From Exobasidium rhododendri (taxonomy: Eukaryota; Basidiomycota; Exobasidiomycetes; Exobasidiales; Exobasidiaceae), in the NCBI GenBank assembly GCA_026210745.1, contig CP110631.1, forward strand, positions 4,588,001 through 4,652,000: a DNA stretch of 64,000 nt. Direction: 5' to 3'. Both the position numbers and the translations under genes were made by a program. This document shows positions 1 to 10,093 of the stretch, piece after piece (position 1 is the first letter of the stretch; each line of letters begins with the position of its first letter). The notes beneath the pieces are model-generated. The model made no database searches. It saw only the letters and a list, made by a program, of their open reading frames with translations, and was not told the DNA's origin.

Positions 1-1012
1 AGTGGTTTCCAGTGCCTAGAGACGTACCTCTGTACCTTTCCAACTGTTGCAGTACCTGCTCTGCTTTGGCAGCTACCTCTGCTGCTGCTGCCTTTTCCCT
101 TTTTTCGGCTTCTTGCTTCGCTTTAGCTGCTTCTGCAGCTGTTGGAAAATCGGATGCTAGAGTGGATCGAGTAGCTCCCTCTGCCCTTACCTTTGCCCAG
201 GGAGCTTTATTGGAGCTTGCTACTGGTGTGGCTGTAATCGAAGGAGCCAGTGATCGACCACTGGCAGCCAAAGCTGTGTTCTTCAGACCCGGACTACCTT
301 TACTATGCGGCGACGTTGATCTGTTGACACTGCCACTCGTCAGGGCCGTTACCAATCTTGGCGAAGCAGCGACTGTGGCGCCAGGATTGCTCGCTATTTT
401 GCTGTTACCATTAGTTGAGCTTGCACCAGTCGTGGCAGAGGTGCTAACGCCAGGACTGGAAGGTAGAGGATCCGTACTGACTGCTGCTAAACCAGGAGAG
501 AGAGCTGAAGGAGTTACTTGACCCCACCCCACTGGCTGAGTCTTCGCACTCGTCGATAATTTCACTGAACTAAGTCGAGAGGAAGAATTGATGGTCGAAA
601 GTCGACTTGTAGACTGCACCGTGCTTAATTTGTTGGGTGTGGGCGCTGCCACCGCTTGTAGTGTTGGACTGGCTTTCTCCAAAAATCGCCGATTGACGTT
701 CAGCGAAGTAAATTTCTTCTGAGCTGCCGGTGTCATCCCAAGGCCAGCAGCAATTGCAGCAACTGTTCGAGGCGACGCAATGGAATCTTCCTCTGCCATT
801 CCATTGCTACTATCCACCTTCTCCATTCTAAGACTATCTAGTGCAGTCTCACCATCTTCATCTGCTGCAACCCCATTGAGATCAGCATCCCCTTCTGCTA
901 CGCCCGACTTTGGAATATTTGCGATCACGTCCGCCAGAACAAGTTCATCAGTTCCATCATTGTTATTGGGGACACTGCTGCTACTGCTTTCCTGATGGAG
1001 CTCTGTGTCCAT
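1..1012 (-). CDS. Unrecognised Ser/Ala-rich protein with coiled-coil segment, partial (3' end outside window)
   Basis: An open frame runs on the minus strand from an ATG at 1012 off the left edge, giving about 337 residues with no stop. An in-frame TGA lies ten codons upstream of the ATG, which supports this start. The N-terminal third is acidic and Ser-rich, the middle is low-complexity Ser/Thr/Pro/Ala, and near residues 280-320 an APWAKV segment is followed by SDFPTAAEAAKAK and a Lys/Glu/Ala heptad-like stretch that should form a coiled coil. A possible intron just before that stretch (a GTAAGG donor) would shift the frame into a stop, so I read through it. I do not recognise the family. 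The SDFPTAAEAA block looks conserved rather than random, so this is probably a real gene of unknown function. The plus-strand frames over it are shadows. Confidence 0.6.
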   Translation of the reverse strand, partial: MDTELHQESSSSSVPNNNDGTDELVLADVIANIPKSGVAEGDADLNGVAADEDGETALDSLRMEKVDSSNGMAEEDSIASPRTVAAIAAGLGMTPAAQKKFTSLNVNRRFLEKASPTLQAVAAPTPNKLSTVQSTSRLSTINSSSRLSSVKLSTSAKTQPVGWGQVTPSALSPGLAAVSTDPLPSSPGVSTSATTGASSTNGNSKIASNPGATVAASPRLVTALTSGSVNRSTSPHSKGSPGLKNTALAASGRSLAPSITATPVASSNKAPWAKVRAEGATRSTLASDFPTAAEAAKAKQEAEKREKAAAAEVAAKAEQVLQQLERYRGTSLGTGNH

Positions 1013-1806
1013 CCTTGTCTTTCCAGTGCGCTTCTCAGATCAATCACGCTTGCATTGAGAGGAGGGTGGAACACCTTTAGATCTGTTGTACGGCGTCTGC
1101 TTTTGCACTTTCGAGCCCAAGGTCGATAAGGAAGATGAAACAGAAGAGAAGAACAAAGAAAGAAGGACGATAGGTCAGCAATATGCCACTGTGCACTTGA
1201 TCTGAATCACTGTTCAGAGACCAGCTAGCATCACCTTCGTGACAAGCTTAAGGAAGAGCGTTCTCTGAATGCAATCCCCACACATCTATCGGCCGACATT
1301 TTTCCTTTCGAAAGCCCCTTGCCACCAGCCATCTCTTGTCTCTCTCCCTTTGAAGTCGTAGTCCAATCACACTCACAGTTTAGACGTCTTCCTGCTGTGA
1401 ATCGCCGTGCAGTGCAAACTGCGGACGTCAATGCGATGGCGATGTCTAGCTGAGCAAATCGGGCTGATTTTGTGTCTCAGTAGCGGGCCCTCTTGCGCGC
1501 GTATCAAAAACCAAAAAAAAAAAAGAGAAGGAAAACAAGGATTAGGAGAGGAGAGGAGGGGGTGATGGGGATATACTGTACGTTACCTTTTTTCTTAATT
1601 CAGCGAGAAGAAACCTTACACTAGTCGGTAATTTGATTAATAAAGTATAGTTAACATTGAATGATGGATGTCGAAATCTCGACAGTGCGAAGAAACAAAT
1701 ACCCCGCAAGTCCCGTCTTTCCAGATGGGCACCGTCCTTTCCCCCTCCTGTAGTTCTCAGTAAAAGGACAAAGTAGAACACTACTGAAAGCGGTAAAGTG
1801 GGGACC
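1013..1806. promoter_or_regulatory. Divergent intergenic region between the unknown gene (-) and the PIG-X-like gene (+)
   Basis: About 790 bp without a convincing coding sequence. It holds an A-rich tract near 1510-1530 and purine-rich segments near 1540-1565, then the 5' leader of the gene starting at 1807. The short frames here lack recognisable domains and begin with non-ATG codons or run over low-complexity DNA. It presumably contains both promoters. I identify no specific factor site. Confidence 0.4.
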
Positions 1807-2859
1807 ATGTCGAGAGCCATACGACTGGACAATGCGGCCTCCATGCATCCCATCATCCATCTCAGCTTTCCAGAGAGCTTCCTTGGCGGCCAGAGCTCAG
1901 AGGAGTGTGAGCCTGCCGTCCTGCTTCGACTGCCTCCCGCTCTCTATCTCGATCCGAATACATTCCCCCACCGCCAGATCAAGGGCTTCCGCTATCTGAA
2001 TTCGACTTATCCACCATTAGACACGTTCGATTTCAACAAGGTAGAGCTCGAATTAGGGGTGGGATATAGCTTGCCATCTACCCAGAGGACTACGGAAGGT
2101 CGACCTGAAGACAGGACTCAGCCCGTTCGACCCAGGCAGGACAACGTCAAGCGGGTAGGCGAGAACAGGTACAGAGTAGCAAGTGCAGGCGACGGTCGTG
2201 ATAAAGTCCGATATAGAGACGTGTACACCGATACACACCACCCCTTCGCAAAGGAATATCGAGCGGTGCTCTTCCAACTTCAAACGGGGGACTCAGAAAG
2301 TACGGCAAAGGCGAAAGCAGCAGTAAGGTACAACTACTTGACAGGAAGACGAGAGGGAGAAGTGGCAGTTGGGAAGGCGGGTTTTCTGGACATTCCCCTT
2401 CATAGTCGCTATGTTTCTCCCCAAGCTATCGACTTCGGCACGGACATCTGGAAGGCACTGCTTTTCCCTAGTGCTGGCAATTTCGAGCGGGTCTCTCTGG
2501 ACAAACCTGAGATGTTCTGGATGTGTCGAGGCACCGATCACCCAATCGACACATACGATTTCGACAAGATCTCTCCTTCCGACTTGCTGCCATCGCCTCA
2601 CTCCCACCTATCCTTTCAGCTGACTTTCGACGAGTCACTATACCACTTTTGGCGGTACAAGATGCCATCCCAAGACACACCTTTCTTACTTCGATTGCCA
2701 GCAGGCAACGCTACTTTAGGTCCTTATATTCACATAGTCACTTTTGCGTTCCTGATCGTCGCCGCTATGTGGGCAGCAGTACAAGTACGAACAGCCTTGT
2801 TGAGGATACAGAAAACGCAAGCAAGGGTAGGGAAGAGGCAGTCTTTGAAGAGTCAATAA
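1807..2859 (+). CDS. PIG-X/PBN1-like subunit of GPI mannosyltransferase I
   Basis: Single exon, 350 residues from the ATG at 1807; a GTG three codons upstream opens the same frame but is not a eukaryotic start. The protein has a lumenal-type beta-rich domain, the family-typical IPLHSRYVSP motif near residue 198, and one hydrophobic segment near residues 307-330 followed by a basic tail, as expected for an ER type I membrane protein. PIG-X/Pbn1 stabilises the catalytic PIG-M/Gpi14 that adds the first mannose to GPI precursors in the ER lumen. I see no clear cleavable signal peptide, so either insertion does not need one or an upstream exon is missing. The gene converges on the RAT1 gene, with about 100 bp between the stops. 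The identification rests on the motif and topology. Confidence 0.72.
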   Translation: MSRAIRLDNAASMHPIIHLSFPESFLGGQSSEECEPAVLLRLPPALYLDPNTFPHRQIKGFRYLNSTYPPLDTFDFNKVELELGVGYSLPSTQRTTEGRPEDRTQPVRPRQDNVKRVGENRYRVASAGDGRDKVRYRDVYTDTHHPFAKEYRAVLFQLQTGDSESTAKAKAAVRYNYLTGRREGEVAVGKAGFLDIPLHSRYVSPQAIDFGTDIWKALLFPSAGNFERVSLDKPEMFWMCRGTDHPIDTYDFDKISPSDLLPSPHSHLSFQLTFDESLYHFWRYKMPSQDTPFLLRLPAGNATLGPYIHIVTFAFLIVAAMWAAVQVRTALLRIQKTQARVGKRQSLKSQ

Positions 2860-2962
2860 TTCGTACAATGTATAATCACCACCACATCACAGAAAGTTTT
2901 GGTCAAAGGATTTGAGCGTGTGCGGATATTTCCCAATGAGAAAGGTGCCTCTTCCTGCCTCA

Positions 2963-5900
2963 CTAGTATCTTCGCCCACCTCGGCTTGATGGCGGCGCAT
3001 CTTGCCGGAACCCGAGAGGTCTTGGGGGACCTGAAGAGGAGGGAGGGGGAGGGGCCTGACCTCCGTAGGAATTTTGTGGTGGGTAGCCTTGACCATTGCC
3101 ACCGTATGCTGCTGCTGCTGCTTGAGGCGGAGCATATCCATACTGGTTCCCTTGAGGTGCTCCATAAGTTTGCTGTTGTTGGCTGTATCCACCATAAGGA
3201 GCAGAAGGCTGAGAGGGTGGCGCATAGCCTCCTCCTCCACTAATTCCGTATCCGCCGTACCCACCGCCGCCATTACCACTACCGCCATGACCGCCATAAG
3301 GGGGGGCATCACCACCACCATTCCCGTATGGCGCGGCATATGGAGCAGCGTTTCCACTGCCTCCATAGGGTGCACCGTAAGGTGCTGCCGAGTAGGGGGC
3401 CGCGGTGTAGGTTCCACGCTGTTGAGCAGGAGACTGATAAGCTCCTCCGTAGTCGCCTCCTCCGTTGTTTTGACTACGATACTGATTTTGATAGTGTGGT
3501 TCCCTAGCAGGAGGTGGAGCTGCAGGGTAGTGACCATAAGCGCTGCCATTGTTTCCGCCATGGCCACCACCTCCGCCGCCGCTGCTGCTGCCATAGTTGC
3601 CTCCGCCGCCGTTGTAGCCGCCGCCACTTCCTCCATCGTGGCCGTACCGATTGGAGTGAGATGCAACTCCACCTCTACCCATACCTCCGATCGGTCCATT
3701 TCCCATGCGTAAGCCTGGTCCACCGCCATGACCATTGGCAGCCGATCGATAGTCGGTGTTGTGACTGTGATGATTATAAGAGCCGCCGCCACCGCGTCCA
3801 CCGCCTCCTCTGCCACCTCGACCTCTCGTTCCTCCTCTTCTTGTCATCTCTCGATCCTCTTCTGTCAGGACACGCTTAGGCATCTTGACTCCCTTTAAGA
3901 GTACACTTCGATGCGGTGTTTTTTGAGAAGGAAAACTGTAAAGAACGCTGATACTTCGATCATTGACCAAGTCATTGAGTCCGATAGAGGTCAAGGGTGA
4001 GTTGAAGGTGCTACCTGGGACACAGTCTGGATCCGGCTTAACAGAACCTGTGATTCCTCCAGAGTGCTCCGCATTCATAACATTCTCAATGTCCTGGCTG
4101 TTTCTCTTCGCGTAGAGCGCACAGAACTCGTCGTATAATTCGTTCTCCTCCGCCACCATCAGAGCATGGCTACCAAATGAATTGCGTCTGACCTCGTCCT
4201 CATTCAACTCGTGATAACGAGCGTTTATTGCCTTCAACAGTCGCTTCTCGTCGATGAAGGGCAAGAGTGCCACACCCTGCCAAGCCATCTTTTTGCCATT
4301 CATGTCGATTGAAAAGTCTTCCGGGTAGAAGTCGATGATTTCTGAATCTTCTTCCGTCATCAGAGAGTGGAACACCTTTGGGATCGAAGCTCGACTGGCC
4401 GCTGGTAAGACACCCATCAGCTGATCGTATGGTCGGAAAGGCGTGCCTTCGTCGAATTTGATCTCAAGCGATTCAAGGTCGGTAAAATCAGCGGCAAAAG
4501 GCGCAAAGTGATAGGGATAGTACCAAGTCCAACTAGGACAACCTTGGTAGTAATAGAGCAGGACCCACGACAAGCCCTCCATGTAACTTTTCACCACGCC
4601 TCTTCTGAACTCTGCATCACTCAATTCGTGCCCAAACTTCTGTTGGTAGTAGCGTTCTCGATAGCCGGGCTCCCACAACTGTACAGTGTCTTCAATCTCC
4701 ACTGTTCCATCGGCATTAATCTTCCTCTGCTTGATAATTTCAACGATTGGCTCCGCTTCTTTCTTACCGTCTTCCACCTCGATCTGTGTCTTTTCCTCGT
4801 CGTCGTCATCGTCCTCGTCCTTCATGTTGTCCGCCGTTCGCTTGGTGCCCCGCGAAGAAGTCGTCTGTACATCTGACGCAACAGTGAGACTGTCACCTTC
4901 GTGCATCTCTCTTCCTTCCTCCAGCTTCGTGACGCCGTCGTCATCATCTTTTCCCTCTGTTTTCACAGTTGCTTTCCCGTCCTCCACAAGCGACTCCATC
5001 TCCGCATCTGACTCCTTCTTTACTGCTTCCTCTTCTGCCCCGACTTCCACCTTGACCGCCGGTGCTTCACTTTTTGTCAATGCTTTCTTGTTTGCGCTGC
5101 CTTTCAATTCTGCCCTTAACTTTTCCGCTGCACTCAAGTTGGCCAATCTGATAGCTCTCTGGTTGCTGATCACGTCTTCGTTTCTACCGCTTTCAAGGGC
5201 GGCAATCGCTTGTTTCTTCAAGTCTTCTACAGTCTCCGTCTCAGTCACAGTCCCGGGCTTCGTCTCGGTGGTAGGCTTGCTAGGAATTGGGGCTCTACCT
5301 TGGACATATGATTGCTCTCCATGTTTGAATGCCTCTTGGGCCATGTCTCTTCTTTGTCGATCCTCGTCTTCGATCTTGCGCCTTTTGAAATTGGAGTCTT
5401 GTCTTTCTTCTGCCTCCTTTCTCCTTCTAAAGATGTCATCTTCTTGCCTTCCGATGCCTTCAAGGATCACCTGCGCATTCTTCATCTCCACCTTTCCATG
5501 ATTGGTCAAGTAGCTTCCCATCTTGGGTAGTTCAGACTTCCAGATCTTGAGCAAGACGTCAATGGCACCTTCTCGGATCTCAAGACTGGGAAGATGCGGC
5601 AAGAAGTCGTTTCCTACGAAGAAGATGAGAAAGACCCAATCGTCAATTGCCCTTTCAAGGTCAAATGGAAAGCCCAAATTGGGGATGTTGAGTTCCACTT
5701 CCAAGTATTCTCTCAGAGCGACCACGTCCAAGAAGATGAACGGCTTCTTGTCCGGCTTCTTTTGACCGATCTCATCATGCAGCCCAGACTTTTCCTTTGG
5801 TTCACCGATACAATTCGCTGCAAAGTGACCTTCTTTTCCACATCGATGACACGCCCTTGATTTTTCATCTTGCGCAAAGACGTCCTCTCGAAGTACCTTG

Positions 5901-6756
5901 AAATAGGGCTCGTGCGTAGCAAGGGAGAGCATGATGAGATCTGCATCCAAACCGTATATTACGTGCTTCGTGTTGGGATCATGCTCCGCTTGCGATCGCT
6001 GCCTTCGAATATGATCCATAATCTTGTGTTCTCCCTCTCCTGGAACACTAGCATCTGAGATGATGACCTGCAGACCCTTCCAAGCTGGGTCTTGATTGAG
6101 CTTTCTGGCCACCCAATACCTCAGCGAGCTAGCCAACAAGTCCATGAATGGCGTACCAGGTGTGATTGCATTGGAATCCCACGCCTTCTTCTTTTGGGTG
6201 GTCTCGTCACTGATCGGGATGCCAGAAGCTTTCCATTCCTGGATCGCCTTCTCCGTCTCTTCCTCCTTTTCTTTGGCCTCCTGTGCTGCGCGGAATCTTC
6301 TCGATCGCTGCTGATTCATCTTGGCTCTGGGTGCTACTCCATCGATAGCCATCATGAGCAGTCTACGAGGTCGCACCATATTGACAACACGCTCGGTATA
6401 GAGAAATACCTCATTCATCATCTCTTCTTCTGTTTCCGGTGCAGGCTAAAGCAAGAAAGCAAGAACAAAAGCGGGTGCATACAAGACCGTTAGTCTCTCC
6501 TCCCCATCTATGCTGCGCTCTCCTCCTCACTTACTTTTCCTTCTGGATGCGTACACGGATGCACTATCCCATTCATATCCAGATACAGGCAATCGAATTC
6601 CTCCCCATTCGGATTGGGACCTGACATGTCTATCGCCAGCTCTTCATCCTCTTCTCCCTCCTTTCCAGGCACAGTCCTTGGCTCCTCTTCTTCGACGTGA
6701 GCGACGATGCGTGGGTACTTTTTGGAAAGCCATCTGAACAAAGCCGGAACACCCAT
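2963..6756 (-). CDS. RAT1: Nuclear 5'-3' exoribonuclease RAT1/XRN2
   Basis: Two exons, 6756-6535 and 6445-2963, join in phase 0 to give 1234 residues. Exon 1 starts with the invariant XRN N-terminus [15 protein letters not shown] and carries the DMNGIVHPC block. The rest of the nuclease core follows, including [16 protein letters not shown] and [18 protein letters not shown] zinc knuckle ([14 protein letters not shown]) sits near residues 273-286. An acidic Lys/Glu-rich insert occupies roughly residues 440-650. The last ~270 residues are Gly/Tyr/Gln/Ala-rich with RGG clusters. The nuclear paralogue degrades 5'-monophosphate RNA in transcription termination and rRNA processing. The zinc knuckle and RGG tail favour the nuclear (Rat1/Xrn2/Dhp1) rather than the cytoplasmic (Xrn1) member. 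Many long opposite-strand frames here are by-products of the Gly-rich tail. Confidence 0.95.
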
Positions 6757-7059
6757 AACGTCCTACTGTCCACGCTCAGATCAAGGAAGCTGCTGGTCGG
6801 TGGGCCTTCTCAAGTGGAGAGCCTGATGGTGGTGGAAGTGAGCAGGCTGGCTTCACTCAAAACGGAAGCTTTCATCGCCAAGGGCGTCTTTTCTTTTTTA
6901 TTCTAATATGTCAGGTAAGAAGTATAGTATACTGCAAACGCCAGAGATTGTCCGAAAGCCGAGAAGTATAAGTTAATAAGTTTGAGGAAGGTGCCAAGGA
7001 GTAGAAGTCGACGAATTGAGAGAATCATAGCCCTCCAACATACACACACACACACGATC
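6757..7059. promoter_or_regulatory. Shared upstream region of RAT1 (-) and SCO1 (+)
   Basis: About 300 bp between two divergent start codons. It contains an AT-rich stretch around 6895-6990 and a (CA)n run immediately before the SCO1 ATG (about 7040-7056). No coding sequence is evident. It probably holds both promoters. Confidence 0.45.
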
Positions 7060-8079
7060 ATGCTGGTGACAGCATTTGCCTCTTCCTCGAGGCGAGGTCT
7101 CTCGCCGTCAACCTTACACATCACGCAGCCTATACGTACCCGGCAGATCACGCGGTCATCTCGACTTCCCGTTGCAGTCTCCCCGAGAATTTTGCCTGTA
7201 CCACAGCAGCGCCACTACTCTACCGAAGATGACAATAGAGAAAAGGCAAAGGACAGAGCAGCAGTTGGGGTGAGAAGTATAGCACGCACAAAAGGAGATA
7301 GAGAAGAATGACTGACTTTCAAAGGTGCTTCTCCACAGCCCTTCAACATGAAGGCCGCTGCCTTGTTCGTGGTGACTGGTGTTGGTCTTTTTTACTACTT
7401 CAGTCAAGAGAAGAAAGAAGTGGAGCGAAAGAAGAAGGAGGAGTCAGCACAAGCAAAGATCGGTCGACCAAAGATCGGGGGACCATTTGAACTTGTCCTT
7501 CCAACACCAGCGACCGTCGATACACCAGTCAAAGATATACAGGGGCGGAGATTTACGGCTGACGATCTTCTTGGAAGTTTTTCTTTCATCTACTTTGGCT
7601 TCACCAACTGCCCTGACATTTGTCCAGAAGAGCTAGACAAGATGACGCAGGTCGTGGAGAATGTAGAGCGCAAGCATGGACCTGTCATAAACCCTGTCTT
7701 CATTACGTGCGATCCCGCTAGAGATAGTCTTGCCGCTACTGCTGTCTACATCTCTGAATTTCATCCGCGAATGGTTGGCCTTACGGGAACGTATGAAGCA
7801 ATCAAAGACACATGCAAGGCCTTCCGTGTCTACTTCTCGACTCCCCCGGGCGCAGAAGCTGTTGGCGACTACTTGGTGGATCACTCGATATTTCTTTACG
7901 TCATGGACCCAGAGGGAAAGTTCGTCGACGCATTCGGACGTTCTGTCAACGCCGACGAGACCACGGAAAAGGTCTTGGGCTTTATCGAAAAGTGGAAGGA
8001 AGCAGGCAATACCATCAAGCCTGCAGATGCAAAGGAAAAAGTCTTGAACGATCAGAGCAGAGTTGTAGGCTCAGTCTAA
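7060..8079 (+). CDS. SCO1: SCO1-type mitochondrial copper chaperone for cytochrome c oxidase
   Basis: Exons 7060-7269 and 7339-8079 join in phase 0 (donor GTGAGA, acceptor CTCCACAG) to give 316 residues; the junction rebuilds the family's VGPFNMKAA motif. The N-terminus is Arg/Ser-rich like a mitochondrial presequence. A single transmembrane helix (ALFVVTGVGLFYYF) is followed by a basic stretch and a thioredoxin-fold domain. The copper ligands are visible: Cys161 and Cys165 in TNCPDICPEELD, and His252 in VDHSIF. Sco1 sits in the inner membrane facing the intermembrane space and passes copper to the CuA site of Cox2. It shares its upstream region with RAT1 and converges on VTA1. Confidence 0.93.
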
Positions 8080-8227
8080 TGGCCCATTCCCCTCTATTTG
8101 TCACATTACATCAACAGTCCCTTTATGGCAATCAACAGCCCACACTTCTCTCAATGACGGTACATATATTTCGGCTGTGGGTTGATTTGTCTTCTGTGCG
8201 AGCAAAGACACTACATGGACGACGTCG

Positions 8228-9769
8228 TCATTTTTTCCCTATGACCACCGTCTTGCCCTCGCAGATGTCGAGAGCTTCTCTCAGCTGCTTTCGAGCCGTT
8301 TCGACGTCATCGTAGTCAAGCGCACTGATCGCCCATCTTGCTATTTTCTGTACTCTTGAGATTGCGATTGGATCTAGTGAAGAAGGAAGATCTGCAAGCC
8401 TTGATGATGCTGAAGGAAGTGTTGATGATGCTACATTTGAAGTGACGGGAACGGGTGCAGGTGGGGCAGTCGGAAAGGAGGGCGTCGAAAGTGAAGGTCG
8501 TGAAGGGAGGAGGCTGCGTGAAGGATCGTGTGCACTCGGAGTAGGAGGAAGACCAGGACTGATGAGGTGAGGTGGCGGTGCGAGTGGGTTGGTGTTCCCT
8601 CCTCCAGGTGGAATGGGTAAGCCCTCCCTTCCTCGAAAGCTAGAATTGTTCGAACCGGGAGGTAGGGGAAGCGGCCTGGGATTAGGGCTACTCGTTCCAC
8701 TGAGGCTTCTGCTGAATTGCGTGAATGCATTCTGTCCTTGCGACTCTCCCAAGCTCGGCGAGGGACTAATTATACTCAGTGGCCTCGAGAAGTTTGGACT
8801 TGTCGAATTGTCTGTCACACCCCCAACGTCGTCTGGTAATGTCGCCGACTTCTCCGTTGAATGTTCCCCATCAAAGCTCAGCGTGGACTGCGCCCTTCGC
8901 ATCTCTACTTGACCAGGATGAGCTTTGACTTCGTCCGATGAGATGGCAGTCACTACATCGCGAGAGTCATAGGAGGGATCTCTGGTAGTGGCGTCCTGTA
9001 GACTTTCACCTGCAGTCAATTTAGCCATTTCCCGATCTATGTATTCCTGTTCTCCGATTGGGTGCGCCGCATCAAGGCTGGCTAGTCTTGCCGCTGCTTC
9101 CTGCGTACCTGTCAAAGCCTCGACATTTGCTTGATCCACCACCTCCTCTACCTCTTCATCTACTGCTCCTGGTGTCGGCTTTCTCCCCTCTCTTAACGCC
9201 TTTGCAATATCGGCCGCTTTCCACTTTGAGTATTTGAGCTTCGCTTCCATCTGTTGCAATTTCATAGGCATCCAGCATTCGTTGCGTGTTAATGTCAGAT
9301 TCCATTTTCGAACTTCTACTCCCCCCTTGCTACTACTCACATCACTCTCCAGCGACCCAAAGTTGCCGAGAACTTCGATAAAGTTGGCTGCGACCAAGAA
9401 TCTCCTCGCCGTCCCTTTATTTGCCTTACCCGTTCTGTCCTCGTTGTCTGCGCCGGCAAACACTTTCAGAGCTACATTCTCAACATAAGCCTTTGCCACC
9501 ATGTCATCGCCATGTACGACATCATTGCCCGCAAGAGCCTTCTTTTGTGATTCCAGCGTATCCATAAGATCGATCAAGAAGGACTTGGAAGTATGCTGTA
9601 AGGAAGATAATAAAGGGATACCCAGCTGAGCGGCATGATAATTACACCAATACGACAAGGCTGGATCTGCTGTCCTTGTCTCAAAAGCTCGTTGCAAGAA
9701 GGGCGAAAGCGCTTTCAAGTCGACTGGTGGTGCTTGAAAGGTAAGCCCTGCTGCAGAAGACGACGACAT
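8228..9769 (-). CDS. VTA1: VTA1/LIP5 homologue, ESCRT-III/Vps4 regulator
   Basis: Single exon of 513 residues. The frame opens at a TTG at 9781, but the first ATG is at 9769 (MSSSSAAGLTF). The N-terminal ~160 residues match the tandem-MIT Vta1 domain (FLQRAFETRTADPALSYWCNYHA, FLIDLMDTLESQKKAL). The middle is a long Ser/Pro-rich linker. The last ~45 residues form the short Vps4-binding VSL helix pair (RVQKIARWAISALDYDD...). Vta1 activates the Vps4 ATPase during disassembly of ESCRT-III on endosomes. The linker is longer than in yeast, making the whole protein larger than the ~330-residue yeast form. It lies downstream of STT4 on the same strand. Confidence 0.9.
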   Translation of the reverse strand: MSSSSAAGLTFQAPPVDLKALSPFLQRAFETRTADPALSYWCNYHAAQLGIPLLSSLQHTSKSFLIDLMDTLESQKKALAGNDVVHGDDMVAKAYVENVALKVFAGADNEDRTGKANKGTARRFLVAANFIEVLGNFGSLESDVSSSKGGVEVRKWNLTLTRNECWMPMKLQQMEAKLKYSKWKAADIAKALREGRKPTPGAVDEEVEEVVDQANVEALTGTQEAAARLASLDAAHPIGEQEYIDREMAKLTAGESLQDATTRDPSYDSRDVVTAISSDEVKAHPGQVEMRRAQSTLSFDGEHSTEKSATLPDDVGGVTDNSTSPNFSRPLSIISPSPSLGESQGQNAFTQFSRSLSGTSSPNPRPLPLPPGSNNSSFRGREGLPIPPGGGNTNPLAPPPHLISPGLPPTPSAHDPSRSLLPSRPSLSTPSFPTAPPAPVPVTSNVASSTLPSASSRLADLPSSLDPIAISRVQKIARWAISALDYDDVETARKQLREALDICEGKTVVIGKK

Positions 9770-10093
9770 CACTGCCGACAAATCAGGATATTAGAGGGTG
9801 GGGGTGATGGAGCTAAAGGGCTTTATTTAGTCTCTTCTGTTACATTCAGATCTCAACGGGAAAGCGCCCTCTAAATCGACGCCAAGTCCGTCAGAATTAC
9901 AACACGATCAGCACGCGTCAGTCATAGTCACACCTGATGGACAGTCACAGTCACACTCGCTGCAGTAGTCCTTCTGCCGACCAGAGTGACGAGGGTCCTG
10001 ACAAGAAAGATGAGTGTGCCACAGGATGAAGAATGGATTCTACGATCAATAGGAGTACTGTACATGCATTGAGACTTCTATGAAGAAGACTTC
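9770..10093. other. Intergenic spacer, STT4 3' end to VTA1 5' end
   Basis: About 320 bp between two minus-strand genes. It should hold the STT4 3' end and the VTA1 promoter. I see no coding potential, repeat or RNA gene in it. Confidence 0.35.

Noticed and set aside
248-300. Possible intron just upstream of the coiled-coil block in the partial gene (GTAAGG ... TTCCAACAG on the minus strand, near 140-200)
   Set aside because: Splicing it out shifts the frame into a stop within about 22 codons, whereas reading through keeps a conserved-looking motif.
2887-3816. 309- and 212-codon frames overlapping the 3' part of RAT1
   Set aside because: They are translations of the Gly/RGG-repeat DNA in other frames: Met/Ala/Glu or Ser/Thr low-complexity strings with no domain.
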